64,000 nucleotides of DNA, taken from contig WKFI01000025.1 of assembly GCA_014872875.1 (NCBI GenBank), forward strand, positions 1 through 64,000, in the 5' to 3' direction. The DNA is from Paracoccaceae bacterium. Lineage in GTDB: Bacteria > Pseudomonadota > Alphaproteobacteria > Rhodobacterales > Rhodobacteraceae. This document shows, piece by piece, positions 46,781 to 55,360 of this stretch (its first letter is position 1; each line of letters opens with the position of its first letter). The translations under genes were made by a program, and so were the position numbers. Below the pieces are notes generated by a model. The model ran no database searches. It saw nothing but the letters and a program-made list of their open reading frames with translations, and was not told where the DNA came from.

Positions 46781-48052
46781 TCAGGTATTCATCGAATCGA
46801 AGAATTCCCCGTTTGTCTTGGTCTGTTTCAACTTGGACAACAGGAATTCGATCGCGTCGGTCGTGCCCATAGGATTGAGAATGCGCCGCAGAACGAATGT
46901 CTTCGCCAGATCTCCCTTGTCGACCAGAAGATCTTCTTTCCGCGTACCCGACTTGAGAATATCGATAGCCGGGAAGACGCGCTTGTCTGCGATCTTGCGG
47001 TCCAGCACGATTTCCGAGTTACCTGTACCCTTGAATTCTTCAAAGATCACTTCGTCCATCCGGCTACCCGTATCGATCAGCGCGGTGGCGATGATGGTCA
47101 AAGAGCCGCCTTCCTCGATGTTTCGAGCCGCGCCAAAAAACCGTTTCGGGCGCTGCAGAGCGTTCGCGTCGACACCACCGGTCAGAACCTTACCAGAGGA
47201 CGGCACCACAGTGTTAAAGGCCCTACCAAGTCTTGTGATCGAATCGAGAAGAATAACAACATCTCGCTTATGTTCGACCAAACGCTTGGCTTTTTCGATG
47301 ACCATCTCTGACACCGCAACGTGACGTGTCGCCGGTTCATCAAAGGTCGAAGACACAACTTCACCCTGAACCGAGCGCTGCATGTCGGTCACCTCTTCCG
47401 GACGCTCGTCGATCAACAGGACGATCAGGTAGCATTCAGGATGATTTTTTTCGATCGAATGGGCGATGTTCTGAAGAATCACCGTCTTACCGGTCCGAGG
47501 AGGCGCCACGATCAAAGAACGCTGACCTTTACCGATCGGTGCAACCAGATCGATGACCCGGGCTGAGCGATCCTTGATGGTCGGATCGTCTATTTCCATT
47601 TTCAACCGCTCATCCGGATAGAGTGGTGTCAGGTTGTCAAAAGCGATCTTGTGCTTGGCGCGCTCAGGCTCCTCAAAATTGATCTTTGTGACCTTGGTGA
47701 TGGCAAAGTAGCGCTCGGTGTCATTCGGGGCCTGTATGACACCTTCCACGGTGTCTCCGGTCCGCAGAGAGTGCTGGCGGATCACGTCTGGAGATACATA
47801 GATGTCGTCCGGGCCGGGCAAGTAATTCGCTTCGGGCGAACGCAGGAAGCCGAAACCGTCTTGCAGAACCTCCAAAACGCCGTCACCCGAGATCTCCCAG
47901 CCTTCATCCGCACGTTCGCGCAGAATCTGAAACATCATCTCGCCCTTGCGCATGGTCGAGGCGTTTTCGATCTCCAACTCCTCGGCCATAGCCAGAAGGT
48001 CTTTGGGGCTTTTCGCCTTAAGATGCGCAAGGTTCAGGGATTCGACGGTCAT
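46781..48052 (-). CDS. rho: Transcription termination factor Rho
   Basis: 423 residues. RNA-dependent hexameric helicase that ends transcription. N-terminal [36 protein letters not shown] is the Rho N domain; [12 protein letters not shown] the RNA-binding OB fold; [17 protein letters not shown] the Walker [13 protein letters not shown] Walker B. Start at 48052 gives the usual family N-terminus; the frame is open 10 codons further. 31 bp upstream of mnmE. Confidence 0.97.
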   Translation of the reverse strand: MTVESLNLAHLKAKSPKDLLAMAEELEIENASTMRKGEMMFQILRERADEGWEISGDGVLEVLQDGFGFLRSPEANYLPGPDDIYVSPDVIRQHSLRTGDTVEGVIQAPNDTERYFAITKVTKINFEEPERAKHKIAFDNLTPLYPDERLKMEIDDPTIKDRSARVIDLVAPIGKGQRSLIVAPPRTGKTVILQNIAHSIEKNHPECYLIVLLIDERPEEVTDMQRSVQGEVVSSTFDEPATRHVAVSEMVIEKAKRLVEHKRDVVILLDSITRLGRAFNTVVPSSGKVLTGGVDANALQRPKRFFGAARNIEEGGSLTIIATALIDTGSRMDEVIFEEFKGTGNSEIVLDRKIADKRVFPAIDILKSGTRKEDLLVDKGDLAKTFVLRRILNPMGTTDAIEFLLSKLKQTKTNGEFFDSMNT

Positions 48053-48181
48053 GAGGGTACGGCCTTTTATCATCCCGAACATGGGATGTTTTCGCTCAAC
48101 AATATGGAAAGGTGCCTGACCCGGACGGGCCTGCTTGCGCCGTTAGATAAAGGTTGGACCTTCCCGAGTCAAATCCCCAGC

Positions 48182-48631
48182 CTAAAATTTCACGATGACG
48201 GAGATGACAATGACGACCATCAAAAGCGTCGGGACTTCGTTCATCATACGATAATGGCGTCCAGTCAGCGTGTTTTTCCCGGCCTCAAGATCCCTGTGTC
48301 GCGCCAGAAGCCAATGATGAAACCATGTCATTGCAATCACCGATGCGCCTTTGGTCCAGGGCCAGATCCAACTCCAGTCAACGATGCCAGGGGTAAAGAC
48401 CATGATCAGCCCGGCAATCCAGGTGGCAATCATCGCAGGTCTCATGATCAGGCGTAGCAGTTTGTCGGCCATCATGTTGAAGATCGGTTCCGCTCCGGCA
48501 ACGTCCTGGGCCTGTTCCACATGATACACATAGAGACGGGGCAAATAGAACAACCCTGCCATCCAGCTGAGAACAGCCATGATGTGAAACGATTTGACCC
48601 ATGGGTAGATCGTGAAGAGCAGGTCTTCCAT
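48182..48631 (-). CDS. hemJ: Protoporphyrinogen oxidase HemJ
   Basis: 149 residues, four transmembrane helices. MEDLLFTIYPWVKSFHIMAVLSWMAGLFYLPRLYVYH matches HemJ, the form of protoporphyrinogen IX oxidase used in alphaproteobacteria and cyanobacteria. His16 and Arg32 lie in conserved positions. Start ATG at 48631; a longer frame runs into the origin region and is not supported. The product feeds hemH at 3643-4704. Flanks the putative origin. Confidence 0.93.
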   Translation of the reverse strand: MEDLLFTIYPWVKSFHIMAVLSWMAGLFYLPRLYVYHVEQAQDVAGAEPIFNMMADKLLRLIMRPAMIATWIAGLIMVFTPGIVDWSWIWPWTKGASVIAMTWFHHWLLARHRDLEAGKNTLTGRHYRMMNEVPTLLMVVIVISVIVKF

Positions 48632-49039
48632 TCTCTGGCTCCGGTTTGTTCCTGATCCCCTTAAATAAAAATTAAGAAGAAAAGGATGATGATTATGTAG
48701 GGCAGCTGGATTTCGGTGGATTATCGAGTCTCCCCTTGGATTATCCCCATTCGGAACGAACCGAAAGGGCGCTGCATGTCGCGTGCGGGATAACCGCGCT
48801 TTCCTGAATTTTTTCAGTGGTTTAACCATGTGGATTTTTCAAACCCTGCTGTGGGTAACTTGCGCATGGATTTTGATAACCCCACATATCCCCCAATTCA
48901 GAGTTTTCCCCATCCCAAGAGGATGAAAGTTTAGGGAATCGGCTGAGACTTTTGTCAACCGCGTGGACTTGCGGTGGGGGGGCAAAACAATGCAAAAGCC
49001 TCCTCAACAAATCCGAAGGTTTTCATTGGGGTTTTCCAC
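48632..49039. other. Candidate chromosomal replication origin (oriC)
   Basis: A 408-bp gene-free gap where transcription diverges: hemJ and rho leftward, maf to dnaQ rightward. Positions 48661-48700 are 80% A+T (8 of 40 bases are G/C), a possible unwinding element. DnaA-box-like 9-mers: TTATCCCCA (48741-48749), TGTGGGTAA (48850-48858, reverse of TTACCCACA), TGTGGATTT (48829-48837) and TTTTCCACA (49032-49040, touching the maf start). Each differs from TTATCCACA by one or two bases. A CtrA-type site is at 48661-48675. In Caulobacter the origin lies at the equivalent place, beside maf-aroE-coaE-dnaQ. Placement is by homology of order and motif content. Confidence 0.75.
48661..48675. promoter_or_regulatory. 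CtrA-type binding motif TTAA-N7-TTAA
   Basis: TTAA, seven bases (ATAAAAA), TTAA: a perfect match to the alphaproteobacterial CtrA full site, within the A+T-rich part of the candidate origin. In Caulobacter CtrA represses origin firing from such sites. Chance occurrence in A+T-rich sequence is possible. Confidence 0.55.
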
Positions 49040-49639
49040 ATGTCTATCCCCTTCATACTGGCATCAGGTTCAGCGATCCGGGCGCAATTGCTGACCCAGG
49101 CGGGTGTTCCGTTCGAGATCCGGATACCGCGCGTCGACGAGGACGCCGTGAAACAGGCGCTGTTGGCCGAACAAGCCCCGCCGCGCGACATCGCGGACGC
49201 CTTGGCCGAACTGAAAGCGCGCAAGATCAGTGACAAGAACACAGATGCCATGGTTCTGGGTTGCGATCAGGTTTTGGATGTCGAAGGCAAGCTTCTGTCG
49301 AAACCACAAACTCCGACCGAGGCATTGCAGCAATTGCAAGCGATGCAGGGCAAGCGGCACATGCTGTTGTCCGCAGCGGTCATCTATAGAGGCGGTCAAC
49401 CGATATGGCGGCATGTCGGGCAGGTGCGGTTGCGGATGAAACAGTCTTCGGATGCCTATCTGAACAGCTATGTCACCCGGAACTGGGACAGTATTCGACA
49501 TGCTGTAGGCGCCTACAAGCTTGAAGAAGAAGGCGTTCGCCTGTTCTCCAGCATTGACGGCGACTATTTTAACGTTTTGGGTATGCCCCTAATAGAATTG
49601 CTTAACTATCTGGGTTTGCAGGGGGTGATCGAGCAATGA
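49040..49639 (+). CDS. maf: Maf-family nucleotide pyrophosphatase
   Basis: 199 residues. Hydrolyses modified or canonical NTPs; some Maf proteins affect septation. FILASGSAIRAQLL is the family signature at the N-terminus, and LGCDQVLDVEGKLLSKPQT the second. Which of the Maf subfamilies (dTTP/UTP or m7GTP) cannot be settled by eye. Start at 49040 (MSIPFILASGS). First gene to the right of the candidate origin, followed by aroE with a 4-bp overlap. Confidence 0.92.
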   Translation: MSIPFILASGSAIRAQLLTQAGVPFEIRIPRVDEDAVKQALLAEQAPPRDIADALAELKARKISDKNTDAMVLGCDQVLDVEGKLLSKPQTPTEALQQLQAMQGKRHMLLSAAVIYRGGQPIWRHVGQVRLRMKQSSDAYLNSYVTRNWDSIRHAVGAYKLEEEGVRLFSSIDGDYFNVLGMPLIELLNYLGLQGVIEQ

Positions 49640-50469
49640 GTGAGCAGAAAATTCCACTCGCCGGGGTCGTTGGAGCCCCCATTTCACATTCCAGGTCGCC
49701 CCGCGTACATCGCCATTGGCTGAATACATATGGGATCCAAGGCTATTACATTCCGATGGAAGTTGCTTCTGGGGATTTGGAGGATGCCATTCGTACCCTG
49801 CCAAAAATGGGCTTTGTCGGAGTGAATGTCACGATCCCGCACAAAGAAGCGGTGATGGCCATTGCCGATCAGATTACAGACCGGGCTACGTTGATCGGGG
49901 CGGCAAATACTCTGATTTTTCGTCCTGACGGCAAGATTCACGCCGACAACACAGATGGATATGGCTTTATCACCAACCTGCAGCAGGGTGCGCCGGGTTA
50001 TGATCCGAAATCCGGTCCAGCGGTGGTGCTGGGAGCCGGCGGAGCGTCGCGGGCCGTCGTGGCGTCTTTGGTTGAAGCCGGTGTCCCCGAGATCCTACTG
50101 ACCAACCGGACTCGGGATCGGGCGGAACAGTTGCGTGAAGACTTCGGCCAACGCGTGCGCGTTGTAGATTGGGTGCAGGCAGGAAATATCCTCGAAGAAG
50201 CCAAGCTGGTCGTGAACACAACTTCGCTGGGTATGGTTGGAAAACCGGAATTGCGAGTGCCGCTGGACGGGTTGCAGCCAGGCACCGTGGTCAATGATCT
50301 CATCTATGCACCTTTGCAGACCCGCCTGCTGAAAACCGCGGAAGAGGCAGGTTGCGTGACGGTGGACGGTTTGGGAATGCTCCTGCACCAAGCCGTACCA
50401 GGGTTCGAACGTTGGTTCGGTCAACGACCAGAAGTAGACAATGCCACCCGCGCGGCTGCGCTGCGATGA
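49636..50469 (+). CDS. aroE: Shikimate dehydrogenase (NADP+)
   Basis: 277 residues. Shikimate pathway. GAPISHSRSPRVHRHWL and GFVGVNVTIPHKEAVM bind shikimate; VVLGAGGASRAV is the NADP-binding loop, followed by LTNRTRDRAEQL. Overlaps maf by 4 bp and coaE by 4 bp, so four genes here form a coupled operon. Confidence 0.96.
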   Translation: MSEQKIPLAGVVGAPISHSRSPRVHRHWLNTYGIQGYYIPMEVASGDLEDAIRTLPKMGFVGVNVTIPHKEAVMAIADQITDRATLIGAANTLIFRPDGKIHADNTDGYGFITNLQQGAPGYDPKSGPAVVLGAGGASRAVVASLVEAGVPEILLTNRTRDRAEQLREDFGQRVRVVDWVQAGNILEEAKLVVNTTSLGMVGKPELRVPLDGLQPGTVVNDLIYAPLQTRLLKTAEEAGCVTVDGLGMLLHQAVPGFERWFGQRPEVDNATRAAALR

Positions 50470-51059
50470 GCTTTGCGCTTGGGCTGACCGGTTCCATCGG
50501 TATGGGGAAAAGCACGACGGCCAAACTGTTCGCCGAAGCTGGTTGCGAGGTTTGGGATGCGGATGCGGCGGTGCATCGGCTCTATGATGTCGGTGGTGCG
50601 GCGGTTGAGCCTCTTCGTGCCCTGTTTCCCGATGCTGTCGAAAATGAATGTGTGTCGCGGGACGCGTTGAAGCGGATCATCGGGGCAAACCCGTATGCCT
50701 TGAAGCAAATCGAACAGGTCGTACATCCTCTGGTCGCTGAAGATCGCGCAAAATTCAGGGCCACAGCCAGGTCGGATATTTTGGTTTTTGACATTCCGCT
50801 GCTCTTTGAGACCGGCGGAAATACAGCAATGGATGCTGTGGTTTGTGTCTCTATTCCGCCAGAAATACAGCAAGAACGCGTCTTGGCGCGTGGTACCATG
50901 AGCTTGGAGCAATTCCTGCAGATTCGGGAAAAGCAAATGCCAAATGATGAAAAGGTGTCCCGATCGGATTACGTTGTCATCACCGACACGGTAGACCATG
51001 CGCGCGAACAGGTTCACAAGATCGTCGCCGAGATCAGAAAGACACTAGTACATGCGTGA
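50466..51059 (+). CDS. coaE: Dephospho-CoA kinase
   Basis: 197 residues. Last step of CoA synthesis. P-loop [17 protein letters not shown], then [13 protein letters not shown] and [13 protein letters not shown], all CoaE motifs. Start ATG overlaps the aroE stop (ATGA) at 50466. The end overlaps dnaQ by 8 bp. Confidence 0.96.
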   Translation: MSFALGLTGSIGMGKSTTAKLFAEAGCEVWDADAAVHRLYDVGGAAVEPLRALFPDAVENECVSRDALKRIIGANPYALKQIEQVVHPLVAEDRAKFRATARSDILVFDIPLLFETGGNTAMDAVVCVSIPPEIQQERVLARGTMSLEQFLQIREKQMPNDEKVSRSDYVVITDTVDHAREQVHKIVAEIRKTLVHA

Positions 51060-51777
51060 AATCGTACTCGATACAGAAACCACCGGATTCGATCCAGAAA
51101 GCGGCGACCGGATTGTCGAAATTGGCGCGATCGAGCTGTACAATCACCTGCCCACGGGTGAGACGTTTCACGAATACATGAACCCGGAACGGTCCATGCC
51201 GGCCGAAGCGTTTCAGGTCCATGGTATCGGTCCCGACCTGTTGGAGCCGCCGCAAACGCCGGAACCGGGAGCGGTGACGTTGAAAGACAAACCGCTGTTC
51301 CGTGAGATCGGGCAGAAATTCCTGGATTTTGTCGGTGATGCCAAACTGGTGATCCACAATGCGGCCTTTGACATGAAGTTCCTGAACGCGGAACTGCGAT
51401 GGCTGGGATTGCGGCAATTGCCGTGGGAGCAGGCTATCGACACGCTGGCCATTGCCCGTCAGCGGTTTCCCGGGTCACCGGCGTCACTGGATGCGCTGTG
51501 CCGACGTTTCAATATCGACAACACATCGCGTGTATTGCACGGGGCGCTGCTCGACTCGGAAATTCTGGCGGATGTGTATCTGGAGCTGATCGGCGGACGG
51601 CAGCCCGATTTTGGATTGGCCACTTCGACTGGCACAAGCGGGGGAGGAGCGGTGGCCGATGATTGGCGACCTTCGCAACGCCCGACTCCCTTGCCTTCTC
51701 GGCTGACGATCGAAGAACAGGCTGCACATGACGCCTTTGTCGAGAAGATGGGCGACAGCGCGCTTTGGCGTCAGTGA
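51052..51777 (+). CDS. dnaQ: DNA polymerase III epsilon subunit (3'-5' exonuclease)
   Basis: 241 residues. Proofreading exonuclease of the replicase. DEDD motifs: Exo I DTETTGFD (Asp7, Glu9), Exo [13 protein letters not shown], Exo [20 protein letters not shown]. The C-terminal tail ([24 protein letters not shown]) is the alpha-binding part. Overlaps coaE. Ends before a strong bidirectional terminator at 51802-51827. Confidence 0.96.
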   Translation: MREIVLDTETTGFDPESGDRIVEIGAIELYNHLPTGETFHEYMNPERSMPAEAFQVHGIGPDLLEPPQTPEPGAVTLKDKPLFREIGQKFLDFVGDAKLVIHNAAFDMKFLNAELRWLGLRQLPWEQAIDTLAIARQRFPGSPASLDALCRRFNIDNTSRVLHGALLDSEILADVYLELIGGRQPDFGLATSTGTSGGGAVADDWRPSQRPTPLPSRLTIEEQAAHDAFVEKMGDSALWRQ

Positions 51778-51801
51778 TCCGAACCAAGAGCTGAACACGA
51801 A

Positions 51802-51827
51802 AAAACCGCCCCGAAAGGAGCGGTTTT
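51802..51827. terminator. Bidirectional terminator between dnaQ and secB
   Basis: AAAACCGC (51802-51809), a loop containing CCCCGAAAGGA, GCGGTTTT (51820-51827). A-rich and T-rich flanks suit both convergent genes. Confidence 0.85.
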
Positions 51828-51847
51828 CTATTCTAACGCTTTGAAAC

Positions 51848-52363
51848 TTACTGTGTGGTTGCAGGCGCTTCGGCAGATGCAGCCGCAGCCTGACGGCGCT
51901 GCAGCTCGTTACGATAAATCGCAACAAAATCAATGTTGTCCAGGTTCAGTGGCGGGAAACCACCATCGCGGGTCACGTCCGATACGATACGGCGCAGGAA
52001 CGGGAACAGCATGCGCGGGCATTCGATCAGCAGGAAGGGGTGCAGCTGGTCTTCTGGAACTCCAACCACGTTGAAGATACCCACATATTCGATCTCAAGG
52101 ATGAACAGGACGTCTTCGCCTTCCTTGGCTTTCGACTCCACGTTCAGCTTGACCATCACTTCGAACTGGTTGTCGGCTGGACGCTTCTTGGCATCCAGGT
52201 TGACCTGTACACTGACGTCGGGCTGAACATTGCCAGCGCCACCCTTCTGGGCCATCACGTTCTCAAAGGACAGATCCCGAACAAACTGACCCAGAACATT
52301 CATCTGCACTTGTGGGGCTTGGGCCTGCGGTTGAGCCCCTTCGGTCGCGCCGTTTTCGGCCAT
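51848..52363 (-). CDS. secB: Protein-export chaperone SecB
   Basis: 171 residues. Tetrameric chaperone delivering preproteins to SecA. MNVLGQFVRDLSFENV is the diagnostic N-terminal strand. FPPLNLDNIDFVAIYR near the end is the conserved SecB core. An acidic/Ala/Gln-rich tail follows. Start at 52363 (MAENGATEG) from GGAG-like sequence; the frame extends 7 codons further. Divergent to Tim44-like via fxsA. Confidence 0.95.
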   Translation of the reverse strand: MAENGATEGAQPQAQAPQVQMNVLGQFVRDLSFENVMAQKGGAGNVQPDVSVQVNLDAKKRPADNQFEVMVKLNVESKAKEGEDVLFILEIEYVGIFNVVGVPEDQLHPFLLIECPRMLFPFLRRIVSDVTRDGGFPPLNLDNIDFVAIYRNELQRRQAAAASAEAPATTQ

Positions 52364-52418
52364 CGAACTACTCCTAAAATTCAAACTTGGCGCTGCTTAA
52401 CACCTTGGGGGACTGTTC

Positions 52419-52937
52419 TCAACGTTTGTCGGGGCCTTCGACCCAGCCCGACGGGCCTGAGCGTGGACGACTTGGCGTCACGTCTTCGAAATCGCCGTCA
52501 ATGATATCACCCGAAGGTCCTTGATGCGGTCGATTTCCCGGATGGAAACCATGGTGATGCATTGGGCCGGGGCCCATCTGGAATTGGGTCACGTTCACCC
52601 GGGCCCGCAGGTATTTGTAGACCGCAATGCGGACCGGTGGCATCAGCAGCGCAAATCCGACAGCGTCAGTAAAGAACCCGGGCGTCAAAAGCAGCGCACC
52701 AGAGAACAGGATCATTGCCCCATGTGCCAGCGGCTCGGCCGGGTCGCGCAACTGTTCAAATGAGTTACGCAGCTGTCCCATCGCCATGCGACCTTGTGTC
52801 CGGACCAACCAGGTCCCCAGAACAGCAGTAAGAACCACAATCCCGAGCGTCGCCCATAGACCGATTAACCCGCCCACTTGGATGAACAGGGCAATTTCGA
52901 TCAACGGCACAAGAAGAAAGGCCAAAAACAGGTACAT
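52419..52937 (-). CDS. fxsA: FxsA family membrane protein
   Basis: 172 residues: four hydrophobic segments in the first ~110 residues (FLAFLLVPLIEIALFIQVGGLIG; LGIVVLTAVLGTWLVR; AMILFSGALLLTPGFFTDAVGFALLMPP), matching FxsA/YtzA. E. coli FxsA blocks exclusion of phage T7 by F; its cellular job is unknown. The C-terminal ~60 residues are a Gly/Pro/His-rich soluble tail. It lies 55 bp upstream of secB and may be co-transcribed. Confidence 0.9.
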   Translation of the reverse strand: MYLFLAFLLVPLIEIALFIQVGGLIGLWATLGIVVLTAVLGTWLVRTQGRMAMGQLRNSFEQLRDPAEPLAHGAMILFSGALLLTPGFFTDAVGFALLMPPVRIAVYKYLRARVNVTQFQMGPGPMHHHGFHPGNRPHQGPSGDIIDGDFEDVTPSRPRSGPSGWVEGPDKR

Positions 52938-53080
52938 TCAGGTATCCTTGTCACAGGTTGGTCGCAGCGTTGTCGCTGGGCAACATACATGCGGGGGAAC
53001 AGTGGACTTGACCCCGCCTGTCCCCTACATAAGTGCAAGTGGTCCAAGTTACAAAGGCCCCGCGCGTCAAAGAGGTTCAA

Positions 53081-53734
53081 ATGAATTCACCCCTGATCCA
53101 GCTTCTCGTCCTTGCTGGCATTGCCGTTTTCCTGATCCTGCGCCTGAAAAGCGTTCTGGGAACCCGGGAAGGGTTTGAAAAGCCTCCGGTTCCTCAGCAG
53201 TCGGATCGCCGTCGCCAGGAATTCGAAGTGATCGAAGGCGGACCTGACCGCGACATAACCGACCACGTGGAAGAAGACAGCCCGCAAGCCCAGGAACTGG
53301 CCGCGATGAAACGGATCGAGCCGTCATTTTCGGTCAGCGAATTCGTTCAGGGCGCTCGCGGCGCTTATGAAATGATCGTGATGGGTTTTGAAAATGGCGA
53401 TTTGGACAATCTGAAACCGTTCTTGGCTGAAGATGTGTTCCAGACCTTTGTGGACGTTGTCGCAGACCGCGAAGACAAAGGTTTCAAGATCGAAGCCGAA
53501 TTTGTCGGCGTGCGGGAGACCGCTCTGGTGGATGTGAACTTCGACAAGGACACGCAGCTGGCCGAAGTTACCATGCGGTTTGTCGGTGAGCTGACCTCGG
53601 TCGTGCGGGATCGCGGCGGCGACATTGTCGAAGGCGATCCAAAGGCAGTCAAACGTCAAAAAGACACTTGGGTCTTTGCCCGCACCATGGGCGCGAACGA
53701 TCCCAACTGGCAATTGGTTGCAACGGACGCATGA
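53081..53734 (+). CDS. Tim44-like domain protein with N-terminal membrane anchor
   Basis: 217 residues. MNSPLIQLLVLAGIAVFLILRL is a single anchor, then an acidic linker, and a Tim44-like/NTF2 fold from about 80 on (FVQGARGAYEMIVMGFENGDLDNLKPFLAEDVF). Homologues (TimA in Caulobacter) are thought to be periplasmic or membrane-associated relatives of the mitochondrial Tim44. Start at 53081. The downstream mltA start overlaps its stop (ATGA). Confidence 0.9.
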   Translation: MNSPLIQLLVLAGIAVFLILRLKSVLGTREGFEKPPVPQQSDRRRQEFEVIEGGPDRDITDHVEEDSPQAQELAAMKRIEPSFSVSEFVQGARGAYEMIVMGFENGDLDNLKPFLAEDVFQTFVDVVADREDKGFKIEAEFVGVRETALVDVNFDKDTQLAEVTMRFVGELTSVVRDRGGDIVEGDPKAVKRQKDTWVFARTMGANDPNWQLVATDA

Positions 53735-54774
53735 TCCGTGGAGTCCGGGCAGCATGCATGGCCGCCGCCATGATGTGCTCGGGCGGAGCGCAGGCTGAAA
53801 CCACTTATCAGATCCTCGGGTTCAATCAGCTGGAGGATTGGGAAAAAGACGATCATTCCGCGGCGTTCGACGTGTTTCTGGAAACCTGCACGGATCTGGA
53901 CGATCCCGATTGGCAGGTTCTTTGTGCCATGGCCCAGAACCATGATCGGAAGAACGCCAAGGCCTTTTTTGAACTTCTTTTCCGTCCGGTTCTGATTCAG
54001 GACGGTGCCCCTGCCCTGTTCACAGGCTACTTTGAGCCGGAATTGGATGGCGCCCGCAGCCCTAGCGCGCGGTACAGATACCCGATCTATCGGATGCCTC
54101 CGGAAGCGAAGCAATCGAACCCATGGCTATCGCGTCGGGATATTCTGACCACGGATGTGATGAAGGGACGCGGGCTGGAAATTGCCTGGGTCGATGATCC
54201 CGTTGAACTGTTCTTTTTGCAGATCCAGGGCTCCGGCCGGATCCGCCTGACGGATGGCAGCACTTTGCGCGTTGGGTATGGCGGGGCCAACGGGCATCCG
54301 TACCGATCCGTTGGGGTCGAACTGGTCCGGCGTGGAGTTTACAACGCCCATCAGGTCAGTGCACAGGTGATCAAGAACTGGGTGCGACGCAATCCGGTGG
54401 ATGGAGAGGAATTGCTGTTGCACAATCCGTCCTACGTGTTTTTCCGCGAAGTTAACCGCGTCGCGTCGCACATGGGACCTCTCGGAGCCATGAACCGGTC
54501 GGTTACGGCGTTACGAACTGTTGCTGTCGACCCGGACTATGTTCCGCTGGGCGCTCCGGTTTGGATCGAAAAGGACGGTGCGGGCAAGATGCGCCGGCTG
54601 ATGGTTGCACAGGACACCGGATCCGCTATCAAGGGCGCGCAGCGTGCCGATATCTTTTTTGGAACGGGCGATGCGGCTGGCCAGGCGGCCGGTCGGTTGC
54701 GCGATCCGGGGCGGATGCTGGTTCTGTTGCCAATCCAACGCGCCTATGCCCTTCTTCCGGATGAACTCCAATGA
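53731..54774 (+). CDS. mltA: Membrane-bound lytic murein transglycosylase A
   Basis: 347 residues. Cleaves peptidoglycan glycan strands. Signal peptide MIRGVRAACMAAAMMCSGGAQA without a lipobox, so probably soluble in the periplasm. MltA domain with LFTGYFEPELDGAR; C-terminal 3D domain with VAQDTGSAIKGAQRADIFFG carrying catalytic-type aspartates. Start 53731 inside the Tim44-like stop; overlaps smr by 4 bp. Confidence 0.93.
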   Translation: MIRGVRAACMAAAMMCSGGAQAETTYQILGFNQLEDWEKDDHSAAFDVFLETCTDLDDPDWQVLCAMAQNHDRKNAKAFFELLFRPVLIQDGAPALFTGYFEPELDGARSPSARYRYPIYRMPPEAKQSNPWLSRRDILTTDVMKGRGLEIAWVDDPVELFFLQIQGSGRIRLTDGSTLRVGYGGANGHPYRSVGVELVRRGVYNAHQVSAQVIKNWVRRNPVDGEELLLHNPSYVFFREVNRVASHMGPLGAMNRSVTALRTVAVDPDYVPLGAPVWIEKDGAGKMRRLMVAQDTGSAIKGAQRADIFFGTGDAAGQAAGRLRDPGRMLVLLPIQRAYALLPDELQ

Positions 54775-55358
54775 CACGCAGAAAATTGACGTCGGAGGAG
54801 ATCGATCTGTGGCAGCGGGTCGTCCAAAAGACTGAGGCTTTGCACCCTGGTACGCATTCAACGCCGCCTCCTGCGCCTTTACCTAAACCAAAGCCAGCCA
54901 AAGTACCGGTTTCTAGGTTTGAAAATTTTGAAGTTGGACAAAATACAAAAACAAAACCATTGAAGAACGATCTGAAACCTGCGGTCAATGATGGTCTGCG
55001 TGCCGCGGGTCTTCAGATGGACTTCAAGTCCTTTGGAAGAATGAAACGGGGTAAGATCAAGCCGGAAGGTAGGATCGACCTGCATGGTATGAGACTGGAA
55101 AATGCGCATTCAACTTTGGTGCGGTTCGTTCTGTCATCGCAGGCTTCGGGTAAACGATTGGTGCTGGTGATTACCGGCAAGGGCAAGGATCGCGATGAAC
55201 CGGGTCCCATCCCGACTCCGCGGGGTGTCCTGCGCCATCAGGTGCCCCAATGGCTGTCATTACCGCCCTTGGCGCAGGCGGTACTACAGGTCACTCCGGC
55301 GCATTTGCGACATGGCGGCGACGGCGCCTATTACGTTTACCTGCGTCGCAATCGCTGA
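54771..55358 (+). CDS. Smr-domain protein
   Basis: 195 residues. N-terminal Pro/Lys-rich linker region to about 90, then a C-terminal Smr (MutS2-type nuclease-like) domain: IDLHGMRLENAHSTL, LVLVITGKGKDRDE, GGDGAYYVYLRR. Smr domains can act as DNA/RNA endonucleases; the substrate of this protein is unknown. Third gene of the tim44-mltA-smr coupled unit. Ends 2 bp from the convergent MFS stop, through the sequence TGAGCTCA. Confidence 0.9.
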   Translation: MTRRKLTSEEIDLWQRVVQKTEALHPGTHSTPPPAPLPKPKPAKVPVSRFENFEVGQNTKTKPLKNDLKPAVNDGLRAAGLQMDFKSFGRMKRGKIKPEGRIDLHGMRLENAHSTLVRFVLSSQASGKRLVLVITGKGKDRDEPGPIPTPRGVLRHQVPQWLSLPPLAQAVLQVTPAHLRHGGDGAYYVYLRRNR

Positions 55359-55360
55359 GC

